A stretch of DNA of 13,824 nucleotides from Candidatus Falkowbacteria bacterium CG23_combo_of_CG06-09_8_20_14_all_49_15 (GTDB lineage Bacteria; Patescibacteriota; Patescibacteriia; Patescibacteriales; UM-FILTER-48-10): NCBI GenBank assembly GCA_002771615.1, contig PCSD01000043.1, forward strand, positions 1 through 13,824. The letters run 5' to 3'. The first letter of the stretch is position 1; every line of letters starts with the position of its first letter. The notes beneath the pieces were generated by a model. The model searched no databases and was not told where the DNA came from. It saw only the letters and a list, made by a program, of their open reading frames with translations. The translations under genes were made by a program, and so were the position numbers. Below, in pieces: positions 5,994 to 13,188 of the stretch.

Positions 5994-7406
5994 ATGCCAG
6001 ATAGACAGGAAAAAATCCCTTTAGTCGTCATCGTCGGCCGTTGTAATGTCGGAAAATCAACGCTTTTTAACCGTTTAGTGGAAAAAAGGCAAGCGCTCAC
6101 CGCCAAACAAGCCGGCACGACACGGGACGGCAATCTCGGCTTGGCGGACTGGCGCAGCCGGCAGATTGCGCTTTACGACACTGGCGGCTTGGATATGGAT
6201 AAAAAAAGAGCTGTGGGAGAAAGGACAGGCGATGCCTTGGCCGCGCAGACCGAAAAGAACACCTTGGCCTATCTCAATAAAGCCGATCTTGTCCTGCTGG
6301 TGGTTGATGCCAAAGACGGCCCTTTATCAGCGGATAAAAATTTGGCTCTTTGGCTGAAAAAAGAGATTGTTCCCCGAAAACCGGTCATACTGGCGGCCAA
6401 TAAAGCGGACAGCGCCCAGACCAGCTGTCAAGCGGCCTCTTTTTATCGCTTGGGAATGGGTGAACCCTGGCCGGTATCCGCTTTGACCGGCGCCGGCACG
6501 GGCGACCTTTTGGACCTGATTTTTACCTGGCTGGCCAAGGCGGATAAAACGCCGGCGGCCGCGCCGGCCGAAACGGAAACGCCTTGCCGCGTGGCCATCA
6601 TCGGCAAACCGAATGTCGGCAAATCCAGCCTGATTAACAGTCTGCTCGGCGAAGCAAAATTGCTGGTCAGCGCCAGCGCCCACACCACCCGCGAGCCCCA
6701 AGATATTTTAATCCGGCATGACGGCCGCTTGTTTCTCCTGGTTGATACGGCCGGCATAAATCGCGCCGGGAAGAAAACCAAACTTGGATTAATTGCCGGC
6801 AGCGTCCGACTGTCCTGGTCGGCATTAAAAAAAGCGGATATCGTTTTGCTTGTCCTGGACGCCAGCCAGCCGGTTTCCCGGCAGGACGCCAATCTCGCCA
6901 AAATGGCCATTACGGAAAAAAAGGGCTTGCTCTTGGTCGGGAACAAGTGGGATCTGGTGGAGAACAAGGACGTCAAGGCTTTGACCCGGGAAATCAATAA
7001 CGAATTGCCTTTTGCCGGCTGGTCGCCTTTGGTTTTCGTGTCGGCCTTAAGCGGCGCCAAAATCAAAAGCATCTTCCCCAGCCTGGTAAAAATTGACGCA
7101 GCCAGGCGGCAGATCGTTCCCCAATCAACACTGAATACCATGTTGAAAAAAATGGTTTCACTTTGCCGTCCAAGCCAAAGATCCGGCGCCCGCAAACCGC
7201 ATATTTATGAATTCAACCAGTTAAAAAACAACCCGCCGATCTTTTCCCTGCGCTTGGGGCCGCATGACAACCTGAATTCCAGCTATTTTCGTTTTGTGGA
7301 GAATCGCTTGCGCAAAAAATTTGATTTTACCGGCGTGCCTTTGAATATCATCACCATTCGCCGGCCAGTAAAAAAAGATCAGTCGGAAAAAATAATCTCA
7401 ACCTAA
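5994..7406 (+). CDS. der: Ribosome-assembly GTPase Der (EngA)
   Basis: A 470-residue tandem GTPase needed for maturation of the 50S ribosomal subunit. Domain 1 has G1 G-R-C-N-V-G-K-S (15-22), G2 G-T-T-R-D (41-45), G3 D-T-G-G (62-65), G4 N-K-A-D (136-139) and G5 S-A-L (162-164). Domain 2 has G1 G-K-P-N-V-G-K-S (204-211), G3 D-T-A-G (251-254), G4 N-K-W-D (317-320) and G5 S-A-L (350-352). A C-terminal KH-like domain (about 370-458) carries the family's I-Y-E-F-N-Q and N-N-P-P-I-F. Length is normal for Der. Two departures are visible: Cys replaces the usual Pro in the first G1, and the second G2 reads A-H-T-T-R-E-P instead of G-T-T-R-D. The stop is 10 bases before pth, so the two form an operon. 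Confidence 0.95.
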   Translation: MPDRQEKIPLVVIVGRCNVGKSTLFNRLVEKRQALTAKQAGTTRDGNLGLADWRSRQIALYDTGGLDMDKKRAVGERTGDALAAQTEKNTLAYLNKADLVLLVVDAKDGPLSADKNLALWLKKEIVPRKPVILAANKADSAQTSCQAASFYRLGMGEPWPVSALTGAGTGDLLDLIFTWLAKADKTPAAAPAETETPCRVAIIGKPNVGKSSLINSLLGEAKLLVSASAHTTREPQDILIRHDGRLFLLVDTAGINRAGKKTKLGLIAGSVRLSWSALKKADIVLLVLDASQPVSRQDANLAKMAITEKKGLLLVGNKWDLVENKDVKALTREINNELPFAGWSPLVFVSALSGAKIKSIFPSLVKIDAARRQIVPQSTLNTMLKKMVSLCRPSQRSGARKPHIYEFNQLKNNPPIFSLRLGPHDNLNSSYFRFVENRLRKKFDFTGVPLNIITIRRPVKKDQSEKIIST

Positions 7407-7416
7407 TTGATAATTT

Positions 7417-7965
7417 ATGCGCTTGATCGTCGGCCTGGGCAATCCGGGCCGGAAATACGAAAAAACTCGGCATAATGCCGGATTTCTGGCTCTGGACCGC
7501 CTGGCGCGGGAAAAAAAATTAAGCTGGCGCCTGGAAAATAAAGCCAACGGCCTGTCCGTTCGTCTTGGAGATGACATCTTGTTTAAGCCCCAGACTTTCA
7601 TGAACGAATCCGGCCGCGCGGTCCTGGATTATTTGACCTATTACCACTGCCCCTTTTGGCCGGCGCTCAAAACAAGCGCGGATTTTGATTTGACCCGGAA
7701 GCTGATCGTGATCCACGACGATCTGGATATTGCTTTGGGCGAATGCCGGATCAGCGCGGATTCGCGCAGTGCCGGGCATAAAGGCGTCCAATCCATTATT
7801 GATTTTTTAGGCACAAAACGATTTACCCGTTTTCGTTTAGGATTGAAAAACGATCATCAACCGCCATCAGCCGCGGAAAAATATGTTTTGGAAAAATTTT
7901 CGGCCGAAGAGCTGGTTTTGTTGGATCAAGCGATTGCCATGGCCTTGGAAAAAATCCAGAATTGA
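7417..7965 (+). CDS. pth: Peptidyl-tRNA hydrolase
   Basis: A 182-residue cytoplasmic enzyme that cleaves the ester bond of peptidyl-tRNAs released early from the ribosome, recycling tRNA. Family signatures are in order: G-L-G-N-P-G (6-11), T-R-H-N-A-G-F (17-23) with catalytic His19, K-P-Q-T-F-M-N-E-S-G (57-66), H-D-D-L-D (100-104) and G-H-K-G (120-123). In E. coli the last motif is G-H-N-G, whose Asn contacts substrate; here it is Lys122. An insertion of roughly 10 residues (about 78-92) precedes the H-D-D-L-D strand. The gene follows der after 10 bases with no promoter between. Length is slightly under the E. coli enzyme (194). Confidence 0.94.
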   Translation: MRLIVGLGNPGRKYEKTRHNAGFLALDRLAREKKLSWRLENKANGLSVRLGDDILFKPQTFMNESGRAVLDYLTYYHCPFWPALKTSADFDLTRKLIVIHDDLDIALGECRISADSRSAGHKGVQSIIDFLGTKRFTRFRLGLKNDHQPPSAAEKYVLEKFSAEELVLLDQAIAMALEKIQN

Positions 7966-8021
7966 CTATCAATTTTGAGTTCGGCAATGGCCGGGCCTGG
8001 TTTGCCATAGCTTATTTATAG

Positions 8022-8219
8022 CTGATTTTCATTTACCCGGTCTGGTGGGGAAAAATGCCCGCCAGCTTGAAAGGTTTTTTTGACCGCGTTATGACTCCCG
8101 GCTTTGCCGGCCGCTATATCAAGGGCAAAATTTTTCAAATTGGTAATTGTCGGCGATGGAGTGGCGGGCGGGAAAGTATTCTCAATAAAATCGCGGAGCG
8201 CGCCAGCCAATATATATAA
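8022..8219 (+). pseudogene. Remnant of a flavodoxin-fold NAD(P)H:quinone oxidoreductase
   Basis: The frame that includes 8055 encodes L-I-F-I then YPVWWGKMPASLKGFFDR, V-M-T-P-G-F-A and R-Y-I-K-G-K. This is the hallmark segment of the Flavodoxin_2 / NAD(P)H dehydrogenase (quinone) family, which binds FMN and reduces quinones. In intact members it sits mid-protein, after an N-terminal Rossmann-like half and before a long C-terminal part. Here an in-frame TAG (8019-8021) lies just before it, no N-terminal half can be found upstream, and after K-G-K only about 30 unrelated-looking residues remain before the TAA at 8217-8219. A short ORF from ATG 8055 would give 54 residues. I read this as a decayed gene, not a working one. 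Family recognition is from memory of the motif only. Confidence 0.6.
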
Positions 8220-8230
8220 TCACAATAATT

Positions 8231-8899
8231 ATGTCCCTGGCTTACAAAATTTCCGCTTTCAACCGCCGCCGCAAATGGCAGATTTTTTTAGAAAAATTCC
8301 CGCCCGCGCCGGATTGGAAAATACTGGATGTCGGCTTTAACGCCATTGAATATTCAAACACGGATAATTTTTTGGAAAAAAATTATCCCTGGCCGGAGAA
8401 CATCACCGCTCTGGGCCTGGACAAGCCGGCGCAATTCCAGGCGCGTTATCCAAAAGTCCAAGCCGTCCAATATGACGGCGGCCTTTTCCCTTTTCCGGAC
8501 GGAGCTTTTGACTTGGTCTGGTCCAATGCCGTGCTGGAGCATGTCGGCGGCCGCCACCAGCAAATTGATTTTTTGCGGGAAATAAAGAGAACGGGCAAAC
8601 GGTTTTTTTTGACCACGCCCAACCGTTTTTTCCCGGTGGAAGTCCATACCCGCTTGCCCTTTGTCCACTTTTTACCCAAAGCTTGGTTTGACCGGATCGC
8701 GCGCCTGGCCGGCCAGGGCTGGGCGGCCGGCGATTATATGCGTCTTTTATCCGAAAAAGACCTGCGCGCGCTTTTAAAACAGGCTGGTTTTGATGATTAT
8801 CAAATAATCAGAAATCATTTTTTCGGTTTGACCTTGGATTTTATCGTTTATTCCAAAAAAAATTCAGGCTGTCTTTACAAACAAGCGATTGTCCGATAA
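8231..8899 (+). CDS. Class I SAM-dependent methyltransferase
   Basis: A 222-residue protein with a Rossmann-fold methyltransferase core. Motif I is I-L-D-V-G-F-N (31-37), where the usual G-C-G-x-G is replaced by G-F-N-A-I-E. The acidic end of strand 2 is L-G-L-D (61-64). Motif III/IV is D-G-G-L-F-P-F-P-D-G-A-F-D-L-V-W-S-N-A-V-L-E-H-V (82-105), the best match to the Methyltransf_11 group. Then F-F-L-T-T-P-N-R (125-132) forms the post-IV strand and L-L-K-Q-A-G-F (181-187) the late helix. The substrate is unknown; such genes in CPR genomes often act on surface glycans or lipids, but nothing here shows it. No Shine-Dalgarno is evident. It follows the oxidoreductase remnant by 11 bases and precedes a tRNA gene. 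Confidence 0.8.
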   Translation: MSLAYKISAFNRRRKWQIFLEKFPPAPDWKILDVGFNAIEYSNTDNFLEKNYPWPENITALGLDKPAQFQARYPKVQAVQYDGGLFPFPDGAFDLVWSNAVLEHVGGRHQQIDFLREIKRTGKRFFLTTPNRFFPVEVHTRLPFVHFLPKAWFDRIARLAGQGWAAGDYMRLLSEKDLRALLKQAGFDDYQIIRNHFFGLTLDFIVYSKKNSGCLYKQAIVR

Positions 8900-8947
8900 G
8901 ATTGGGAAATAAATCCGCCACTGCGCTTTGAAAAATACAAGAAGTCC

Positions 8948-9022
8948 GCCCTCGTCGTTCAATGGATAGGACACAAGATTCCGGATCTTGTGATGCGGGT
9001 TCGATTCCTGCCGAGGGCACCA
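8948..9022 (+). tRNA. tRNA-Arg (anticodon CCG)
   Basis: A complete 75-base cloverleaf. The acceptor stem is GCCCTCG (8948-8954) with CGAGGGC (9012-9018), the D stem GTTC/GGAC, the anticodon stem CAAGA/TCTTG around the loop TTCCGGA, and the T stem GCGGG/CCTGC around TTCGATT. The discriminator is A and CCA is encoded (9020-9022). The anticodon CCG reads the Arg codon CGG. Confidence 0.95.
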
Positions 9023-9033
9023 ATAAAAAAAGT

Positions 9034-9053
9034 CCAATTTCGTTGGTTTGTTT
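9034..9053 (+). terminator. Possible weak terminator after tRNA-Arg
   Basis: CCAAT (9034-9038) can pair with GTTGG (9042-9046) over a three-base loop, followed by TTTGTTT. The stem is short and weak, so this is only a candidate. Confidence 0.3.
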
Positions 9054-9077
9054 GCCCTTGCCCGGCCACTGATTCGC

Positions 9078-9151
9078 ATTTCAATTTTGGCAGAAATTTT
9101 TTTAATCGTGATCAGAGCGGTTTTTAAAAATGTTTCATTCAAAATTGAAAT
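9078..9151. repeat. 12-bp perfect inverted repeat upstream of tsaD
   Basis: ATTTCAATTTTG (9078-9089) and CAAAATTGAAAT (9140-9151) are exact reverse complements separated by 50 bases. The right arm ends 28 bases before the tsaD start. As RNA it would close a large loop; as DNA it could be a pair of binding sites. It is AT-rich, so chance is possible. Confidence 0.4.
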
Positions 9152-9179
9152 TAATTTAAAGTAATATTTTTTTAGCCAA

Positions 9180-10301
9180 ATGCTTATTCTCGGCCTGGAA
9201 ACCAGCTGCGATGAAACCGCCGCCGCCGTTGTCAAAGGAACGCGGACCGACGGCCGAGACAAGCTGCTGGCCTGTTCCAACATCATTTCTTCGCAGATAG
9301 AAATCCACCGGGCTTTCGGGGGCGTTGTGCCGGAAGTGGCCGCGCGCGAACATGTCAAAAACATCCTGCCGGTCATCGGCCAGGCTCTGGAACAAGCGGG
9401 CCTGGATCCGCAAGCGCCGCGCGGACTGGATGCGATTGCCGTCACTATCGGCCCGGGACTCATCACTTCCCTGCTCATCGGCGTGGAAACGGCCCGGACC
9501 TTGTCCTTTGCCTGGGATGTGCCCTTGGTCGCGGTGAATCATATTGCCGGGCATATCAACGCCAATTTCCTGGAACCGCCCGTGGCGGCGGATCCGCAAG
9601 CCGCCCGGCACCGGCGAAACAACATTTTTCCCGCTTTAGCCCTGACCGTTTCCGGCGGCCATACCCTGCTCGTCTTGATGGCTGGCTACGGCGATTACAA
9701 AATCTTGGGCGAGACCCTGGATGACGCGGCCGGCGAAGCTTTTGACAAAGCCGCCAGCCTGCTCAAGCTCGGCTATCCGGGCGGACCGGCCATCGCCAAA
9801 AGCGCCGCGCTTTGGCGGAAAAAAGAGATCCGCCCATCAAGCAAAAATCAAGACAAGCGAAAATCGCCGTCCAACGCCGTCATTCTGCCCCGGCCCATGC
9901 TGGGAAAAAATAATTACCATTTTTCTTTTTCCGGCCTGAAAACCGCCCTGCTTTATGCTTTGCAAAAGGACAAGCATTGGCGGAAACGGACCGCGGAATA
10001 TTCTCACGCTTTTGAAGAAGCAGTGACGGACGTTTTGACCGCCAAAACCGTCAAGGCCGCCCGGGAAAGCCGAGCGAAAACGATCCTGCTCGCCGGCGGG
10101 GTGTCCGCGAACGCGCGCCTGCGCGAAAAACTGTTGGCGCTGGCCACCGAACGTTGCCCCGCGGTCCCGGTCCTGATGGCGGATCTGGCCTATACCACGG
10201 ACAATGCCGCCATGATCGCCGCGGCCGCCTATTTCCAAGCGCGCCGGCAAGACTTCACGGACTGGCCGAACCTCAAAGCCGAAGCCGACGCGGAACTTTG
10301 A
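9180..10301 (+). CDS. tsaD: tRNA N6-adenosine threonylcarbamoyltransferase TsaD
   Basis: A 373-residue member of the Kae1/TsaD family. With TsaB and TsaE it transfers the threonylcarbamoyl group to A37 of tRNAs that read ANN codons. The N-terminus G-L-E-T-S-C-D-E-T (5-13) is diagnostic. Metal ligands fit His121 and His125 in V-N-H-I-A-G-H and Asp341 in T-T-D-N-A-A-M. The nucleotide-binding motifs are V-S-G-G-H (157-161), D-D-A-A-G-E-A-F-D (181-189), G-Y-P-G-G-P (198-203), F-S-F-S-G-L-K-T (248-255) and L-A-G-G-V-S-A-N (304-311). A Lys/Ser-rich insertion (about 212-233) and another near 137-147 lengthen it over the usual ~337 residues. No good Shine-Dalgarno or promoter was found. A very strong terminator follows, so it is probably transcribed alone. 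tsaB and tsaE are not in the window. Confidence 0.95.
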   Translation: MLILGLETSCDETAAAVVKGTRTDGRDKLLACSNIISSQIEIHRAFGGVVPEVAAREHVKNILPVIGQALEQAGLDPQAPRGLDAIAVTIGPGLITSLLIGVETARTLSFAWDVPLVAVNHIAGHINANFLEPPVAADPQAARHRRNNIFPALALTVSGGHTLLVLMAGYGDYKILGETLDDAAGEAFDKAASLLKLGYPGGPAIAKSAALWRKKEIRPSSKNQDKRKSPSNAVILPRPMLGKNNYHFSFSGLKTALLYALQKDKHWRKRTAEYSHAFEEAVTDVLTAKTVKAARESRAKTILLAGGVSANARLREKLLALATERCPAVPVLMADLAYTTDNAAMIAAAAYFQARRQDFTDWPNLKAEADAEL

Positions 10302-10313
10302 AAAAATTCGCGG

Positions 10314-10356
10314 ACAAAAGTCCGGCTTCCTTTAGAGAAGCCGGACTTTTGTTTTA
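10314..10356. terminator. Strong terminator after tsaD, probably bidirectional
   Basis: ACAAAAGTCCGGCTTC (10314-10329) pairs perfectly over 16 bp with GAAGCCGGACTTTTGT (10337-10352) over a seven-base loop, and a T-rich end overlaps the 3' arm (CTTTTGTTTT). On the minus strand a run of T (10301-10306 complement) follows a few bases after the stem, so it could also stop transcription of the convergent gene ending at 10389. Confidence 0.9.
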
Positions 10357-10388
10357 ATAAAACCAAAATTGTGCAGCCAAACATCCGC

Positions 10389-10700
10389 TCAAGCCGGCCG
10401 GTCTTCTTTTTCTTTGATTTCCACTTCCAGTCCGCCGAACCATTTAGCCGCCAAATTATAAACCAAACCGCCGATCCAGCCGATGGCAAAACCCAGAGCG
10501 CCGTAAAAAATCGGCAGAATAATCAGCATCACCAGGCCGATAAACAAGGAGGTGCGCCCGGAAGCGGGGCTTTGGCCGAAGACGGCGCCGGCCACGGACA
10601 AAAAAAACATGACCAAGCCGGCCGCCAGGCCGATCGCCAGATAAATGGCCGCCGAAATCCGCCCGAAGGAAACCGGTTTGATTTTGGTAAGAACCTGCAT
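10389..10700 (-). CDS. Small membrane protein, DUF3566-like
   Basis: A 103-residue integral membrane protein of unknown function. It has a short cytoplasmic start with I-K-P-V-S-F-G-R (7-14), a first helix at about 17-40, and a hydrophobic stretch at about 51-82 that can hold two further helices. It ends Y-N-L-A-A-K-W-F-G-G-L-E-V-E (81-94) and a charged tail. The pattern 'basic start, P-x-S, helices, Y-N-x-x-A-x-x-x-G-G-x-E' resembles the DUF3566 transmembrane family; I assign it with moderate trust. No Shine-Dalgarno is visible. The start lies 18 bases after the ppsA stop on the same strand, so it is probably the last gene of a ppsA transcript. Confidence 0.65.
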   Translation of the reverse strand: MQVLTKIKPVSFGRISAAIYLAIGLAAGLVMFFLSVAGAVFGQSPASGRTSLFIGLVMLIILPIFYGALGFAIGWIGGLVYNLAAKWFGGLEVEIKEKEDRPA

Positions 10701-10718
10701 AGATATTTAAGCTAATAA

Positions 10719-13094
10719 TTATTTTCCGGACCGGCGTTTCTTTTCATGCCCTCCGACCGCCATGGTCGTCTTCACGACCGTGTCCGGCGTCAAGGAGATG
10801 CTGTTGATGCCGCAATCAACCAAAAATTTGGCGAATTCCGGGTAATCGGACGGCGCCTGGCCGCAGATACCGATCTTCACGCCCGCGTCGCGCGCCGCGG
10901 CAATCACAAAGGCAACCAAGGCCTTGACCGCTTCGTCCCGCTCGTCATAGACATGGGCGACAAGCGCGCTGTCGCGGTCCACGCCGAGCGTCAGCTGGGT
11001 GAGGTCGTTCGTGCCCAGCGAAAAACCGTCAAAGATCGCCGCGAATTTGTCCGCCAAAATGACATTGGACGGGATCTCAATCATGCAGTAAAGCTCAAAG
11101 CCGTTCTGGCCCTGTTTCAGGCCGTGGCTGGCCAGGATCTTTTTCACCGCCAGCGCTTCTTTGATCGTGCGGCAGAAAGGCACCATCACTTTCAAATTCG
11201 TGAGTTTCATCTCGTCCCGCACTTTTTTCAGGGCCTGGCATTCCAAGTCAAAGGCCGGCCGGAATTTTTCCGCGTAAAAACGGGAGGCGCCGCGCCAGCC
11301 GATCATCGGGTTTTCTTCCTTCGGCTCGTAGGCCGCGCCGCCGATCAGATTGGCGTATTCGTTGGATTTGAAATCTGACAGGCGGACAATGACGTCTTTG
11401 GGATAGAAAGCCGCGGCAATCGTGGCCACGCCTTCCGCGAGCTTATTCACGAAAAATTGTTTCTTATCCGCGTAACCGATCGTAATCTCATCAATCTGTT
11501 TTTTGGTTTTCCCGTCCTTGATTTTCTGGTAATTCAAAAGCGCGAGCGGATGGATGCGGATATAATTATTAATGATGAATTCCAAGCGGGCCAGACCCAC
11601 GCCGTCGTTCGGGATGAAAGAAGTGAGAAAAGCGGAATCCGGCTCGCCCAAGTTCATCATGATCTTGGTTTTGGGCCGCTTCAAGTTCTTGATGTTCGTC
11701 TTTTTGACCGTAAAAGGGACCAGGCCGGCATACACAAAGCCGTCCTCGCCTTCCGCGCAGGAAACCGTGACTTTTTCCCCGATTTTCAGGCGAAAGCTCC
11801 CGGTGCCGGTGCCGACCACGCAGGGAATGCCCAGTTCGCGGGAAACGATGGCCGCGTGGCAGGTGCGCCCGCCTTTGTCCGTGACGATGGCGGACGCGAT
11901 CTTCATGATCGGCTCCCAGTCCGGATCCGTCATGTCCGTCACCAGCACCTCGCCCGCTTTGAACTTGGCGATGTCTTTCACGTCCATGATGCGATTAACA
12001 GCGCCGGCGCCGATCTTGTTGCCCACGCTTTTGCCTTTGGCCAGAATCTTGCCCCGCGCGCCGATCTTGTATTCTTCCAGGATATTGAAATCGCGGACGC
12101 TGTGGATGGTTTCCGGCCGCGCCTGGATGATGTACAATTGCTTGTCTTGGCCGTCCAAAGCCCATTCAATGTCCATCGGCCGCCCGTAATGCTTTTCAAT
12201 GATCATTCCCCAATTGGCCAATTGCTTGACTTGCGCGTCAGTTAAAGATGGCTTCACTTGTTCCGCGGACGGCACCAGCACGTTCCGGGTCGGCTTGTCC
12301 GGATCGTTGTTATAGATCATCCTTAAGCGCTTTTTGCCGATGGCGCGGGAGATAATCGCACCCGTGGGTTTGAAGACATAGAATTCATCCGGATTGACCT
12401 GGCCTTGGACGATATTTTCGCCCAAGCCGAAGATGGAATTGATCAGGACAACATTTCGGAAGCCGGATTCCGTGTCAATGGTGAACATGACGCCGGACGA
12501 AGCCAGATCGCTGCGCGCCATTTTCTGCACGCCCGCGGACAAGGCGATTTTGAAATGATCAAAGCCTTTATCGGCCCGGTAAGAAATCGCCCGGTTGGTA
12601 AAGAGAGAAGCGATACAGCGATGGACCGCGTGCGCGAGCGCTTGCGGTCCGCGGATATTGAGATACGTGTCTTGCTGTCCGGCAAAAGAAGCGTCCGGTA
12701 AATCTTCGGCGGTCGCCGAAGAGCGCACGGCCACATCCACTTTTTCCGCCTGATATTCATGGGATAACCGGGCATAAGCGGTTGTGATCTCCTTTTCCAA
12801 TTCCGGCGGAAATTCGGCCGCCAGGATCGCCTGGCGCACGACCGCGCCCCGCTTCATCAGGTCGCTGACGTTATGGGTGTCCAATCCGCGAAGGATTTTT
12901 TTGATTTCGCCGGCCAAGCCGGTCTTGTCCATAAAATAGCGGTACGCGGCCGCGGTCGTGGCAAAACCATTCGGCACTTTGACGCCCGCGCGGGACAATT
13001 TGCGGTACATTTCGCCCAAACTGGCGTTTTTTCCGCCCACCACGGGCACATCTTTGATGGATAATTCTTCAAAAAACTTGATGAATTGAGACAT
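10719..13094 (-). CDS. ppsA: Phosphoenolpyruvate synthase (pyruvate, water dikinase)
   Basis: A 791-residue enzyme, against 792 in E. coli, converting pyruvate, ATP and water to PEP, AMP and phosphate: the gluconeogenic entry step. Three domains are complete. The N-terminal ATP-grasp domain holds V-G-G-K-N-A-S-L-G-E-M and R-S-S-A-T-A-E-D-L-P. The swivelling phosphohistidine domain has G-G-R-T-C-H-A-A, with catalytic His413. The PEP/pyruvate TIM barrel shows G-L-A-R-L-E-F-I, G-W-R-G-A-S-R, F-S-L-G-T-N-D-L-T-Q and G-I-C-G-Q, with catalytic Cys744. I start at ATG 13094 (M-S-Q-F-I-K-F-F-E-E-L); an ATG at 13100 and a TTG at 13109 are in frame, and no Shine-Dalgarno separates them. An 80-base gap divides it from the gene upstream, so it may be read from that gene's promoter. 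Confidence 0.95.
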   Translation of the reverse strand: MSQFIKFFEELSIKDVPVVGGKNASLGEMYRKLSRAGVKVPNGFATTAAAYRYFMDKTGLAGEIKKILRGLDTHNVSDLMKRGAVVRQAILAAEFPPELEKEITTAYARLSHEYQAEKVDVAVRSSATAEDLPDASFAGQQDTYLNIRGPQALAHAVHRCIASLFTNRAISYRADKGFDHFKIALSAGVQKMARSDLASSGVMFTIDTESGFRNVVLINSIFGLGENIVQGQVNPDEFYVFKPTGAIISRAIGKKRLRMIYNNDPDKPTRNVLVPSAEQVKPSLTDAQVKQLANWGMIIEKHYGRPMDIEWALDGQDKQLYIIQARPETIHSVRDFNILEEYKIGARGKILAKGKSVGNKIGAGAVNRIMDVKDIAKFKAGEVLVTDMTDPDWEPIMKIASAIVTDKGGRTCHAAIVSRELGIPCVVGTGTGSFRLKIGEKVTVSCAEGEDGFVYAGLVPFTVKKTNIKNLKRPKTKIMMNLGEPDSAFLTSFIPNDGVGLARLEFIINNYIRIHPLALLNYQKIKDGKTKKQIDEITIGYADKKQFFVNKLAEGVATIAAAFYPKDVIVRLSDFKSNEYANLIGGAAYEPKEENPMIGWRGASRFYAEKFRPAFDLECQALKKVRDEMKLTNLKVMVPFCRTIKEALAVKKILASHGLKQGQNGFELYCMIEIPSNVILADKFAAIFDGFSLGTNDLTQLTLGVDRDSALVAHVYDERDEAVKALVAFVIAAARDAGVKIGICGQAPSDYPEFAKFLVDCGINSISLTPDTVVKTTMAVGGHEKKRRSGK

Positions 13095-13138
13095 AAGCAT
13101 GGGAAGCAAATTTTTTCGCTCTATTTATTTGTTAGATA

Positions 13139-13153
13139 GCCAGATTGTCTGGC
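13139..13153. repeat. Short perfect dyad upstream of ppsA
   Basis: GCCAGA (13139-13144) and TCTGGC (13148-13153) form a 6-bp inverted repeat with a TTG centre. It lies in the gap between the DUF4870-like gene and ppsA. No T run follows on the minus strand, so it is not a canonical terminator; it may be an operator or a weak mRNA hairpin. Confidence 0.4.
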
Positions 13154-13188
13154 CGGAACATTTTTCAAGGTGATAATTTCTCTATCGT

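Noticed and set aside
6443..7195. Minus-strand 250-codon frame inside der
   Set aside because: It is fully antisense to the two GTPase domains and has no motif or start signals of its own.
8016..8210. Minus-strand 64-codon frame between pth and the methyltransferase
   Set aside because: It lies opposite the oxidoreductase remnant, has no start signals and shows no recognisable motif.
8104..8340. Plus-strand frame with L-V-I-V-G-D-G-V-A-G-G, resembling a nucleotide-binding start
   Set aside because: It overlaps both the oxidoreductase remnant and the start of the methyltransferase in another frame, and nothing after the Gly-rich run resembles a known fold.
8841..9478. Minus-strand open frames across tRNA-Arg and the start of tsaD
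   Set aside because: Open frames over the reverse complement of a tRNA are a well-known artefact; here they cover a clear cloverleaf and the 5' half of tsaD.
11457..12245. Long plus-strand frame of 262 codons inside ppsA
   Set aside because: It is antisense to the conserved PEP synthase domains, and GC-rich third positions keep such shadow frames open. No domain is recognisable.
13095..13109. Longer N-terminus for ppsA from TTG 13109 or ATG 13100
   Set aside because: The extra residues M-L-P-M-L have no match to the family's usual start, and the ATG at 13094 begins the conserved M-S-Q-F-I-K-F segment. ATG 13100 cannot be excluded.
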